Shown here piece by piece: positions 8,036 to 16,537 of a stretch of 64,000 nucleotides of DNA; the first letter of the stretch is position 1; each line of letters opens with the position of its first letter. The notes under the pieces were generated by a model. The model was not told the DNA's origin. It did not search any database and saw only the letters and a list, made by a program, of their open reading frames with translations. Origin of the DNA: Elusimicrobia bacterium UBA5214. Its GTDB lineage: Bacteria > Elusimicrobiota > UBA5214. The translations under genes were made by a program, and so were the position numbers. The stretch covers positions 244,943 through 308,942 of the forward strand of contig DHVG01000002.1 of assembly GCA_002412545.1 (NCBI GenBank), in the 5' to 3' direction.

Positions 8036-9154
8036 TTAGTGGTTATAAGTGACCGTCAATTGCATTCCTTTACCGCTGAATGTAGCCGAACTATCTTCCT
8101 GGTTGGAAAAACCAATCAGATTAATCTGCCAGTTATCGTATGTCCTCTGCCAGCCGAGATAGGCATAGATATTTTCATTCTTCCAATCATAATAACCAAT
8201 TATATTAATACTGTCAATTACCCCGATTTTATAATCCAGAGATAAAGCGGAAAGTTTACTTATTTCGTCCATTTTATCTATTTTTTCTCCGCTTGAATGG
8301 AGAAAATGTTCAACTAAGAGATGTATCCCCGACTGAAAAGTATAATCCGCACCGAGAGTAAAAAAATGTCGCCATTCTTGTTGTGTGGTATCAATTTTCG
8401 TTTCTCCGAGCGCCGATTCAAACCAGAGACCGATTCCGATATCGGCGAAACCGTCCAGAGCGTAACGGTTTTCCTGCCCGTTTTTCAGCGTAGAACTCAT
8501 TTTCTTATTCCAATCTTCAGTATCAAGATATCTTTGATGGTAACTAAATGCCAGTTCACTTTTATAGAGAGGAAAAGGTATTTGCACTCGCCCGCCGAAT
8601 TCAGCCCGGTTCTTATCGGCTTTCACTAATTCCAGTCCTTTGAGTTTATCGTTCCCGGATAATCCCCAGAACCAGAGATTAGTATTATTCAAGAAATAAT
8701 AACGCAACAGTAAACCATATACGCCCTCGGTCAATTTGAACGGGTCCTGCGGGTCAAGCTGGTCAAACCACATCAGGGAACGGATAATTTTTGCCGGACC
8801 AAAATTTATTTTCTGTAAACCGAGCCGGGTTTCAAACTGGGGAACCGAGTAACGCAGCCAGAGACGGTAGAGTTTAATCTCGCTATTATCCTCAATCTCG
8901 GCTAAAGAATTAAGTGGAAAGGAAGTATAAGAATTAACTGCGAGTTCCAGGTCAAGGTTTTTTTTCTCGCTGATTTTTTTTACTGCTCGCAGTTCAGGGA
9001 GATAACGGAAACCGATTTTTGTCTTATCCGCTCCGGAATTACGGTAATTCAGCCATCCGGATAACTGTCCCTGGAAGGAGAAAGGTTGAGCGAAGATTGT
9101 ATCCGCAAGAAAAAAAGGGGGAATAAGCAAAAAAACTTTCACCATTTTGTTCAT
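8036..9154 (-). CDS. Predicted outer-membrane beta-barrel protein
   Basis: The 372-residue protein has a signal peptide (residues 1-22, FAQ cleavage site). It then has alternating aromatic/polar strands (for example RLWLRYSVPQFETRLGLQKI, LWFWGLSG, YALDGFADIGIGLWFESAL) and ends in an aromatic-rich strand (LTVTYNH), typical of outer-membrane barrels. The N-terminal half resembles barrel proteins with an R-x-G-x-Q-x-I-x-W/F-G segment (here RLGLQKINFGPAKIIRS). It is the first gene of the Lol-like cluster, with its own promoter, so it may be the outer-membrane partner or a cargo of the exporter. Substrate unknown. Confidence 0.75.
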   Translation of the reverse strand: MNKMVKVFLLIPPFFLADTIFAQPFSFQGQLSGWLNYRNSGADKTKIGFRYLPELRAVKKISEKKNLDLELAVNSYTSFPLNSLAEIEDNSEIKLYRLWLRYSVPQFETRLGLQKINFGPAKIIRSLMWFDQLDPQDPFKLTEGVYGLLLRYYFLNNTNLWFWGLSGNDKLKGLELVKADKNRAEFGGRVQIPFPLYKSELAFSYHQRYLDTEDWNKKMSSTLKNGQENRYALDGFADIGIGLWFESALGETKIDTTQQEWRHFFTLGADYTFQSGIHLLVEHFLHSSGEKIDKMDEISKLSALSLDYKIGVIDSINIIGYYDWKNENIYAYLGWQRTYDNWQINLIGFSNQEDSSATFSGKGMQLTVTYNH

Positions 9155-9189
9155 CAGCTTATGAAAAACAGAGAAGTTTTTCTGCTTTA

Positions 9190-9218
9190 AGTATACTATT
9201 TGTTTATTGTTTTGACAA
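9190..9218 (-). promoter_or_regulatory. Sigma70-like promoter before the beta-barrel gene
   Basis: Read on the minus strand: -35 TTGTCA (9218-9213), 17-base spacer, -10 TATACT (9195-9190). Each box is one base off consensus. It lies 36 bases upstream of the beta-barrel start. Confidence 0.6.
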
Positions 9219-9249
9219 GATGTGTTCTAAGATTAGAGAATGGATTATA

Positions 9250-9969
9250 TCAATAAATTGAGGGTAAATAGGATACCGGAGCTAACCCTTTTTGCGTTTC
9301 TTTATCCAGTAGTCCGTAATAAATATCCATCAGGTGTTTAGGTTTGTATTCGCCGGATACTACCTTTTTTATTCTTTTAGTCCTCTCGGCATTTGCTGCT
9401 GGTTTGGTAAGAATATTGAAATTATTCGGAGCGATAATCATTGCCACTATTGAGAGGTATTCGTTTTCGGTTAATCGGCGAAATTTTTTGTGATAATAGA
9501 GTTCAGCGGCATTTTCCAAACCATAAACTTGTTTATCTCTCGCTTTTCCTAAATAAACATTATTGATAAATAATTTGAGTTGGTCATTTTTTGATACCAG
9601 TGGGTCAAGTGCAAAACGGGCGATTAATGTTTGTTTCAATTTTGCAAAAAAACCAGGTTTAAATTTATCAAAATAATATATTTTTACCAATGCCTGGGTT
9701 ATAGTAGTTATCCCTGCTCCCGGTGTTTTCAGGTCAACCCCTTGATGTTTATAGAAATTTGGGTCTTCAACTGCAAGTAAAGCATTTAATTGCCACTGGC
9801 TGAGATTCTCAACTTTAAGGGTAATATTTTCTTTATTTAGCGCTTTCTTGATTATCGCCGGTGTCTCAGTCCGAGCTTTAACTACAATTACTATGTAGTA
9901 ACCGGATATTAATAAGACAATTCCAATAAAAATTAAAAACATTTTACTAATTACTGCTAATATTTTCAT
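9250..9969 (-). CDS. Monofunctional GT51-like peptidoglycan glycosyltransferase, possibly impaired
   Basis: The protein has one N-terminal membrane helix (about 8-30) and a GT51 domain. Motif 1 is VEDPNFYKHQGVD with catalytic-type Glu68, motif 2 is GAGITTITQALVK (family GGSTITQQLxKN) and motif 4 is LKLFINNVYLG (family ILELYLNxVYFG). In motif 3 (family RKxxE) the sequence is AKLKQ, so the second acidic residue is Gln113. At 239 residues it is the size of monofunctional transglycosylases (MtgA type) and lacks a transpeptidase domain. GT51 enzymes polymerise lipid II at the outer face of the inner membrane. Activity is uncertain given the motif 3 change. It is divergent from the methyltransferase gene. 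Confidence 0.82.
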   Translation of the reverse strand: MKILAVISKMFLIFIGIVLLISGYYIVIVVKARTETPAIIKKALNKENITLKVENLSQWQLNALLAVEDPNFYKHQGVDLKTPGAGITTITQALVKIYYFDKFKPGFFAKLKQTLIARFALDPLVSKNDQLKLFINNVYLGKARDKQVYGLENAAELYYHKKFRRLTENEYLSIVAMIIAPNNFNILTKPAANAERTKRIKKVVSGEYKPKHLMDIYYGLLDKETQKGLAPVSYLPSIY

Positions 9970-10045
9970 TTAATTTTTTTAGATAAATAAAAACGTCCGC
10001 ATTTATTCTTCCAAGTTTCAGTTAAAATTACTTTACATTTTTTTC

Positions 10046-10073
10046 TTGACTTTTAGAAATTAATTACTATAAT
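10046..10073 (+). promoter_or_regulatory. Sigma70-like promoter of the methyltransferase gene
   Basis: -35 TTGACT (10046-10051), 16-base spacer, -10 TATAAT (10068-10073), 31 bases before the ATG at 10105. No clear Shine-Dalgarno sequence follows. Confidence 0.75.
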
Positions 10074-10104
10074 ATAGTAAAAGACAACCAAATTGTAGAT
10101 TATT

Positions 10105-12834
10105 ATGAATCAATTATTTAAAACTGTATCTTTCCCCAAGGAAAAAAGCGAAACAAATAAAACTGAAATTGTTCGCCTAGCTTTCAACAAATCGACAGAT
10201 TTAGATCTTTACAATATTCTTAATCCTCTTAGAAGCTCGGATATTAGGGCCCTCCTACCAGATACAAGCTTCAAGAAGTTAACCGAACAAGCGGAACTGG
10301 AACGACGTTCATTAAATCAATTGTGCTTGTTTTTGCTTTCAAAGAAAATAGAAGAAATCAAAAAATCATACGGCGAAAATGTATCTATCCCCCATATTCT
10401 AAGTAAAAATTTAGTATATACGGATATTAATAAAAAATCAGCAACATTTCAAGACAATAAGATTAACAAAATTCATCGGTGGTATCCATACATTGAAGGT
10501 TTTTCATGCACATTTGTCCATGAAATAATAGACAATCTACCTTACAAACCAAAATTAATATACGATCCTCTCGCCGGAACTGGTACTACTCAACTTGCCG
10601 CAAGTCATAAAAATATTCCTTCCGCATATTCTGAAATAAATCCTTTTATGAGCTTCATTGGAGAGTGCAAAGTAAATAAAGTTATACACTTTATCAATGA
10701 TTTCTACGTGAATCATAGAATGATTGAAAATTTCATTAATTTTTTACCAAAGAAATTTAGAAAGCCAACTTCAAATTATATCCAATATGATCAATATTTG
10801 GAAAGATTAGGCACGTCAGCATATTTTGAAAAAGAAGTACTTGAAAGTTTATTAAAAATAAAATCTCTAATAAAAGATTTTTTCGAACCGAAATCTATAT
10901 TAAAAGATTTTTGTTTATTTGCGTTATCTACAATTATAGTTACTGTTTCAAATACAATTAGAAGGGCTGATTTACGGTATAAAAGAAAAGGTGAGAGAAA
11001 ATATTCCGTAAATGATACTTTACCTTTATTCATAAACAAATTGCAAGAAATCTTGTCTGATATTGATTCCATAAAAAATTTATCTTTGTGTGAAACCACA
11101 CTTGTTTCTAATGATGCGAAAAACATACCAAAAAATCATGATAAGAAATTTGACTTAGTTATTACATCACCTCCATATGTAAATGGAACTAATTATTTTC
11201 GTAACACAAAACTCGAATTAGTTTTGCTAGATTTCGTTCATAATGTTCAAGAAATTAACTCATTAAAAAAAGAGTCTGTATCTTCGGGAATTAGTAATGT
11301 CATTTTGAAAAATAAGGTAAACAACATCAGAATTCCAGAACTTGAACCAATCGTTAATGAACTTACAAAGTGTGCATACGATAAAAGGATACCAGTTTTG
11401 ATAGAAAGCTACTTCAGTGATATGCATAAAGTTTTATCAAATATATCTGAATATTTAGAATCGGAATCGCATTTTTATCTTGATATTGGAGACTCCCAAT
11501 TTGCAGGTGTCCACATTCCAACAGATAAAATATTAGTAACTATAGCTGAACGAAATAATTTTGAATTGATTGATACCAAATTTATTAGAGAGCGTTTTTC
11601 AAAAAATGGCATGCCTTTAAAACAAGTGCTATTATTATTTAAAAAAACCAGGAGTGCTAAAAAGATCTTATTTGGACACGTCGCCACGTGTAATACTGCA
11701 AAAGACCTTCTTTTGAAAAATTATCAATTTTTTAAAGAAACACTCCCGTATAAAGAACCTCCTTATAATAGTCGCAATTGGGGTCATGCTTTACACAATC
11801 TTTGTTCATATCAAGGGAAGATAAAACCTTCATTAGCTCATTTTTTAGTTAAGCTTTTTAGCAAGGAGGGCATGAGGGTTTTAGATCCTCTCTGTGGTGT
11901 CGGAACAATACCTCTAGAAGCATGCTTGCAAGGGCGCATTGGTCTAGGAAATGATCTAAGTTTATTAGCATATGTGAATACTTTTACTAAAGTCGGCAAA
12001 CCCAATAGTAACAAAACCTACGACGAACTAGATAAATTAGATAAATATATTGAAAAATACTTGGTTTCTAAAGAAGAGGCGGAAAAAATACATTTTGGAT
12101 ATAATAGAAATATCACGGAGTATTATCACGTAGACACTCTTAGAGAAATCATAACGGCCAGGAATTATTTTAAACAAATTGATTCATATGATTGTGAAAA
12201 GTCGCTATTGCTTTCTGCTATTTTACATATTTTGCACGGGAATAGACCATATGCTCTTTCAAGAAGGTCGCATAATGTAACTCCTTTAGCACCTAATGGA
12301 CCCTATAAATACAAATCATTAATTGAAAAAACAAGGATAAAAATAGAAAAAACATTAAAATTAGATCGTTATGATAATTTTAAGTTTGGAATGGTTTTTA
12401 ACGAAGATTTTAGGAATTTAGACAATTACATTGAACCTAATTCTATTGATTTGATAGCCACATCCCCTCCTTTTTTTGATTCAACGCGTTTTTATATGAG
12501 TAACTGGATCAGAATGTGGTTTTGTGGTTGGGATAAAGAAGATTTTGATATAAAGAAAGAATACTACTTAGAAACACAACAAGTAAAAAATATAAAAGTC
12601 TATAATCAATTCTTTATAATATGTAAAGACTTGCTAAAAAAAGACGGGAGTCTTGTTATGCATCTTGGAAAATCAGAAAAGCACAATATGGGTAAAACGT
12701 TAAGTGAAATTGCTGTCAATAATGGTTTTGAAGTCTTTGGACTTTTTGACGAAAATGTCTTACATTGTGAAAAGTTTGGTATAAAAGATCAAGGTAGTAC
12801 AAAAGCCCATCAATTTCTTTTCCTTCTTAAGTAA
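10105..12834 (+). CDS. Double-domain DNA methyltransferase (probable N4-cytosine type)
   Basis: The 909-residue protein holds two complete amino-methyltransferase modules in tandem. Module 1: SAM motif DPLAGTGTT (154-162) and catalytic TSPPY (354-358). Module 2: DPLCGVGTI (594-602) and TSPPF (786-790). In both, the SAM motif precedes the catalytic motif. S-P-P-Y/F is typical of N4-cytosine enzymes, though some N6-adenine enzymes are similar. Upstream of each SAM motif is a matching segment (HRWYPYIEGFS in the first, NWGHALHNLCSYQGKI in the second), supporting two related units rather than one. Fused pairs such as M.FokI methylate the two strands of an asymmetric site, which I infer here. It is convergent with an HNH nuclease gene with an 18-base gap. 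The gene is very AT-rich compared with neighbours, suggesting transfer. Confidence 0.88.
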   Translation: MNQLFKTVSFPKEKSETNKTEIVRLAFNKSTDLDLYNILNPLRSSDIRALLPDTSFKKLTEQAELERRSLNQLCLFLLSKKIEEIKKSYGENVSIPHILSKNLVYTDINKKSATFQDNKINKIHRWYPYIEGFSCTFVHEIIDNLPYKPKLIYDPLAGTGTTQLAASHKNIPSAYSEINPFMSFIGECKVNKVIHFINDFYVNHRMIENFINFLPKKFRKPTSNYIQYDQYLERLGTSAYFEKEVLESLLKIKSLIKDFFEPKSILKDFCLFALSTIIVTVSNTIRRADLRYKRKGERKYSVNDTLPLFINKLQEILSDIDSIKNLSLCETTLVSNDAKNIPKNHDKKFDLVITSPPYVNGTNYFRNTKLELVLLDFVHNVQEINSLKKESVSSGISNVILKNKVNNIRIPELEPIVNELTKCAYDKRIPVLIESYFSDMHKVLSNISEYLESESHFYLDIGDSQFAGVHIPTDKILVTIAERNNFELIDTKFIRERFSKNGMPLKQVLLLFKKTRSAKKILFGHVATCNTAKDLLLKNYQFFKETLPYKEPPYNSRNWGHALHNLCSYQGKIKPSLAHFLVKLFSKEGMRVLDPLCGVGTIPLEACLQGRIGLGNDLSLLAYVNTFTKVGKPNSNKTYDELDKLDKYIEKYLVSKEEAEKIHFGYNRNITEYYHVDTLREIITARNYFKQIDSYDCEKSLLLSAILHILHGNRPYALSRRSHNVTPLAPNGPYKYKSLIEKTRIKIEKTLKLDRYDNFKFGMVFNEDFRNLDNYIEPNSIDLIATSPPFFDSTRFYMSNWIRMWFCGWDKEDFDIKKEYYLETQQVKNIKVYNQFFIICKDLLKKDGSLVMHLGKSEKHNMGKTLSEIAVNNGFEVFGLFDENVLHCEKFGIKDQGSTKAHQFLFLLK

Positions 12835-12852
12835 CAAATACTGTCTTTTTAT

Positions 12853-13842
12853 TCATACATAACCTAATAGTTTTTTATTTTTTAAAGACAATTTATCAAT
12901 TAACGCATAATCTTTAATCAATTTCTTCAACTCCTTAATTCGTTTATTCAAATTTGATCGTTCACGTACCTGTAGATACCTAGTTACACACCTATCAACA
13001 TTGACATTTGAGTTAACTGTAGGATCTTTCCGAGATAATAACGCTAAATCAGCACCTGTTATTCTTGCCAATCTTATTAATTCATTGTTAGTATAAAAAT
13101 GACTGGGCCATTTATTTCTCTTGTTATTGTTTGCTTTTTTTGAAAGCAATGCTGCATTTTCTTTTGATAAAGGATATAACCAACTTGATGGTAATATGTG
13201 GTCTATTTCCCATGAGTCGCGATCATTTTTATTTAGCTTTTTGGCTGTCTTAAAACACGTGCTATTAAACCTTCTAAATAAATCATCTATAAAGTTTTTG
13301 TCTACTGCTTGATTTTCACTCTCAAGCAACAAATCTCCCACTCTTCTTTTAATATTCGACTCATATAATTGTTGTTTTGTCCTTTTTGGATTCAAGTATG
13401 CATTAATAGCCCCTTTGCAGCTTCTACATTCCATTTGTTTTTCCAATGGTCCCCATCCTGTATGTCTGTCAAAAGCATTTGATGGTAAAATTCGTCCACA
13501 CGCATTACATTGCTTCCAATAAGATTCTTTGTTTTCTGTTATAATTCTAAAAAAAGCTTGCCAGAACCTTCGACATTTAATTGAAGTTGGGTCAGTAAAT
13601 TCAGAAGGCCACTCACTAAATGGCAAAGGTGAGTCTTTACTATGTAAGTAATTACATTCTTTACATTTCCAAGCCGCAGTAGAGTATGCATCGTTGGGAT
13701 TCAACAAAGTATCTCCTATAGAAAATAAATTCAAAGCATCACAACAGATGCAAATATAACCAACCCATGCATTATGTACTTTCTTTCCAATTCCTTTGAT
13801 TCTTGGTAGTCCCGTTCTATGTTTTGTTTTTCTCCTACTCAT
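12853..13842 (-). CDS. HNH endonuclease with two zinc-ribbon motifs (probable restriction enzyme)
   Basis: The 329-residue protein begins with basic residues. It has two cysteine pairs near residues 31-65 (CICC...CKEC) and another two near 115-145 (CNAC...CRSC), which look like zinc ribbons. The nuclease motif starts at W211: EIDHILP with His215, then SKENAALLSKKANNNKRNKW, the classical H-N-K/N-H spacing. HNH nucleases of this form occur as type II restriction enzymes. Pairing with the convergent double methyltransferase makes a restriction-modification system the best explanation; the recognition site cannot be read from sequence. A stand-alone HNH or McrA-like enzyme is the alternative. Confidence 0.85.
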   Translation of the reverse strand: MSRRKTKHRTGLPRIKGIGKKVHNAWVGYICICCDALNLFSIGDTLLNPNDAYSTAAWKCKECNYLHSKDSPLPFSEWPSEFTDPTSIKCRRFWQAFFRIITENKESYWKQCNACGRILPSNAFDRHTGWGPLEKQMECRSCKGAINAYLNPKRTKQQLYESNIKRRVGDLLLESENQAVDKNFIDDLFRRFNSTCFKTAKKLNKNDRDSWEIDHILPSSWLYPLSKENAALLSKKANNNKRNKWPSHFYTNNELIRLARITGADLALLSRKDPTVNSNVNVDRCVTRYLQVRERSNLNKRIKELKKLIKDYALIDKLSLKNKKLLGYV

Positions 13843-14113
13843 TTCTATTTAATTTTTACCTTGATAATAGATTGTTATTACTATATTTACGAACAATACA
13901 TTGTACATTATACAAAAATGCCTGGCAAATTCCTACTAAGAAAGCAGAGAGTCATACCTTCTCTGAAAATTGACAATTTTATCTCTGATTTGTCCATTGT
14001 ATAAGTATACCGAAATTTAGTAAAAATTATGAACTTTTCAACGGATACTATTTATATAAAAGCAGAATTGTGACCTTCTAATTTTGGAGACAAGATAAGA
14101 ACCATCTACTCCA

Positions 14114-14281
14114 TCATTTTGAGTATTTCTTTTCCTCAAGTTCTTTTTCCTTTTTCCTCTCCTTAAGAATCGCCTTAGTTAATTTTCCTTTTGTCTTCAA
14201 GATTCCGGCAATCTTTTCAAAATGTTCATCGGCAGATGACTGAAAAACAATGCGGTGATGTTTGCGAATTTTAGCAGGCAT
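14114..14281 (-). CDS. Small basic protein (55 residues) downstream of fic
   Basis: A short reading frame encodes MPAKIRKHHRIVF at the start, then SSADEHFEKIAGILKTK and a very basic helix ending KKYSK. AAAGGA lies about 10 bases before the ATG, a plausible ribosome binding site. It starts 41 bases after the end of the Fic gene in the same direction, so the two are probably co-transcribed. I do not recognise a family. The C-terminal half should be one long charged helix. A Fic partner or antitoxin-like role is possible; the segment S-S-A-D-E-H is near, but does not match, the [ST]xxxE[GN] Fic inhibitory motif. Confidence 0.55.
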   Translation of the reverse strand: MPAKIRKHHRIVFQSSADEHFEKIAGILKTKGKLTKAILKERKKEKELEEKKYSK

Positions 14282-14322
14282 TGTGATTCATCCTTTCAGC
14301 ATTTATATTCCTATTCCTTGTT

Positions 14323-15345
14323 TTATCTTGCAAGTCCAAATTTACCGGTCTTTCTGCCCCCGTATCTTTTAACAATTTTTCCTTTGATTAAAGGATTGAG
14401 AAGAAAATGTGCTCCTTGAACGGTTACTTTTAACACTGACGATATCTCTTTTGCAGTTAGGTTTCCGGACTCGCGCAAAAGTAACAGTAATTTTTCCTGT
14501 TTAGGGGTTAAAGATAGTTGCTCAAGTCCTTTTGTTTTAGGTAAAGAGATAATCCTTTTCCAGGCACGCTCAAGCGAATCGGCAATTATTTCTAAATAAA
14601 ACTCAAGCCATTGGGTTAAGTTACCTTTTTCTTCACGGACAGTATTTAAAGCCGAATAGTAACTGTGTCTGTGTTCATAGATGATGTCATCAATAGCAAA
14701 TATATGCAGGGTGTCAAATTTACGTCTTAACAATTCCCAAGTTCCCAGTGTCCGAGCAACTCTCCCGTTACCGTCAACGAAGGGGTGAATTGCGACAAAT
14801 TGATAATGGGTAATTCCTGATGAAATTACCGGTAAATATCTCGCTGATTCATTGTTTATCCATTCCAAAAATTCATTCATCAGTCCGGGAACGTTTTCTG
14901 GTGGTGGCGGGGTATAAATTACTCTGCCTATTCCATCTACGATATAGTTCTGGATAGTCCGGTAAGTTCCCACGGGTTCGTGTTCAACCGCTCCTTCTCC
15001 GATTATTTTATGGAGTCGGCAGATGTCTTCGTTAGTCAAAAATTCTTTATCCGCATACTTCTGGATATAGCGGAGGACTGCAAGGTAGTTAACTACTGCT
15101 CTTTCGGTCATATTCAGTTTTTTGGTAATTCTTTTTTCTGAAGCAAGGGCTCTAACTTCGGGTAAACTTAAAATAAACCCTTCAATAGCAGTTGACCCCA
15201 TTGCATTTCTTATTGCTGTCTCTTTTTGTAATGTTGGTTTCCAGGCAACCTGAATCGGTGCACTGATGATTCGCTGACGCAGAGAACTTATTTCGTCAAT
15301 GAGTTTGGTTAAATGTAAGGATATGGAAAATTTTGGTTCTAACAT
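14323..15345 (-). CDS. fic: Fic family protein, class II (self-inhibited) with C-terminal winged helix
   Basis: The 340-residue protein has the complete Fic active motif HPFVDGNGRVAR (187-198). Catalytic His187, the anion-binding residues and the arginine are all present, predicting nucleotide (usually AMP) transfer onto target hydroxyls. The inhibitory helix motif STAIEG (51-56) fits [ST]xxxE[GN], placing it in class II, where the N-terminal helix blocks ATP binding. Residues about 280-340 (LTPKQEKLLLLLRESGNLTAKEISSVL) form a winged-helix domain, common in this subfamily and likely DNA-binding. It sits beside a restriction-modification pair. Targets are unknown; autoregulation or a toxin-like role are both possible. 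Confidence 0.93.
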   Translation of the reverse strand: MLEPKFSISLHLTKLIDEISSLRQRIISAPIQVAWKPTLQKETAIRNAMGSTAIEGFILSLPEVRALASEKRITKKLNMTERAVVNYLAVLRYIQKYADKEFLTNEDICRLHKIIGEGAVEHEPVGTYRTIQNYIVDGIGRVIYTPPPPENVPGLMNEFLEWINNESARYLPVISSGITHYQFVAIHPFVDGNGRVARTLGTWELLRRKFDTLHIFAIDDIIYEHRHSYYSALNTVREEKGNLTQWLEFYLEIIADSLERAWKRIISLPKTKGLEQLSLTPKQEKLLLLLRESGNLTAKEISSVLKVTVQGAHFLLNPLIKGKIVKRYGGRKTGKFGLAR

Positions 15346-15430
15346 ATAAGTATCTCCACTACTTATATTAAAGCATATTTAAAGTAATATTTCAAGTGGT
15401 TAGTTACAAAAAAATTGGTTTCTTCTGGAT

Positions 15431-16498
15431 TTAGTTTCCGGTTTTTGTCTCAAGAGACGGAGGACGCATCAGAGTAGTGAGAATATCGGCAAGAAAACGG
15501 AAAAATACTACCAGAAGATAGGTGGAAAGAATTAAAAGAATAGCAATGATAAAGGCAAGAATTACATCCTGGATGAGAAAGACGAAGAAAATTACCGGGA
15601 TAGTAATCACGCCGGTAACTCCGAATAACCAGGATAAGAAGACAAAAGAATTGACTACCCGTTCCATACCCCGATAGGGAGTGAGCACCATTTTTTGTCT
15701 GGGTGCGGCAGTCGGTAACGGATGTCCGCAGGAAACACAATACCAGAACTTTAGTTGATTCTGTTTACCACAAGAAGCACAAACCTTTTTCTCCAATTTC
15801 GGGTCTTCCCGACGATGAAAAATATATAGTTTTTCTATAATTCCAATAAAAAACCATAACACTGCTCCGACTAAACCGCCGGAGGCACCTTCTACCAATC
15901 GTTTAATTAGCCAGCCCTGGGGATTAAATTGAATCAGGATTGAACCATAAAAAACCGACCCAAGAAAACCGCCAATACCGCCGCCAATCAGTCCGAATAA
16001 AACACCGGCAAATATTTTTTTCTTATTTCTTTCAATAATTCCACTGGTTGCACCAATAAAAGTACCACCGATTGCCCAGGTAGCAAAAATAGTTAAAGAA
16101 GAGAGAAAATCGCTGCTTTGGAAAATGTCCTTAAGCGGTAAATTAAGCACTCCGCCCAATGCACCACCAAGTGTCCCGAGGATTCCTCCCAAAAATGCTT
16201 TGTATGCCGATTCTTCAATAATTCCACTTACTGTCCCCAAAAATACTCCACAAATCATCCCACCGAATAAATCTTTGACGATTGGGTTGATATTTTCTCC
16301 GACAATACGCATAATCACAAAAACGATTATCCAGCCAATAAACCCGGAAGCAAATCCCGCCCAACTACGGCGCCAGACCCAGGAAAAATTTGTCGCCAGA
16401 TGCACCAGCAGTTCACTTCTTTTATTGAGAAACATACCACAATGTCCACAATATTTGGCATCGTCTTCCATTAATCGTTCACAACTCGGACAATACAT
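15431..16498 (-). CDS. Double zinc-ribbon, multi-pass membrane protein
   Basis: The 355-residue protein starts with a zinc ribbon (CPSC...CGHC, cysteines at 3, 6, 17, 20). It has about five glycine/alanine-rich membrane helices (about 45-215), a second zinc ribbon (CASCGKQ...CVSCGHPL, about 240-265) and two more helices (285-345). The glycine-rich helices repeat a pattern such as GGILGTLGGALGG and FGLIGGGIGGFLG, suggesting internal duplication. An AAAGGAGG ribosome binding site precedes the ATG. No enzymatic motif is visible; similar proteins are annotated only as zinc-ribbon domain proteins. It follows hypE in the same direction, with a 39-base gap. Confidence 0.75.
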   Translation of the reverse strand: MYCPSCERLMEDDAKYCGHCGMFLNKRSELLVHLATNFSWVWRRSWAGFASGFIGWIIVFVIMRIVGENINPIVKDLFGGMICGVFLGTVSGIIEESAYKAFLGGILGTLGGALGGVLNLPLKDIFQSSDFLSSLTIFATWAIGGTFIGATSGIIERNKKKIFAGVLFGLIGGGIGGFLGSVFYGSILIQFNPQGWLIKRLVEGASGGLVGAVLWFFIGIIEKLYIFHRREDPKLEKKVCASCGKQNQLKFWYCVSCGHPLPTAAPRQKMVLTPYRGMERVVNSFVFLSWLFGVTGVITIPVIFFVFLIQDVILAFIIAILLILSTYLLVVFFRFLADILTTLMRPPSLETKTGN

Positions 16499-16537
16499 GG
16501 TTAATCCTCCTTTGAGGACCTTTTTAACGGTCTTTCT

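Noticed and set aside
13819..14004. 61-codon plus-strand frame over the HNH gene start
   Set aside because: Overlaps the HNH coding start and its leader; AT-rich noise.
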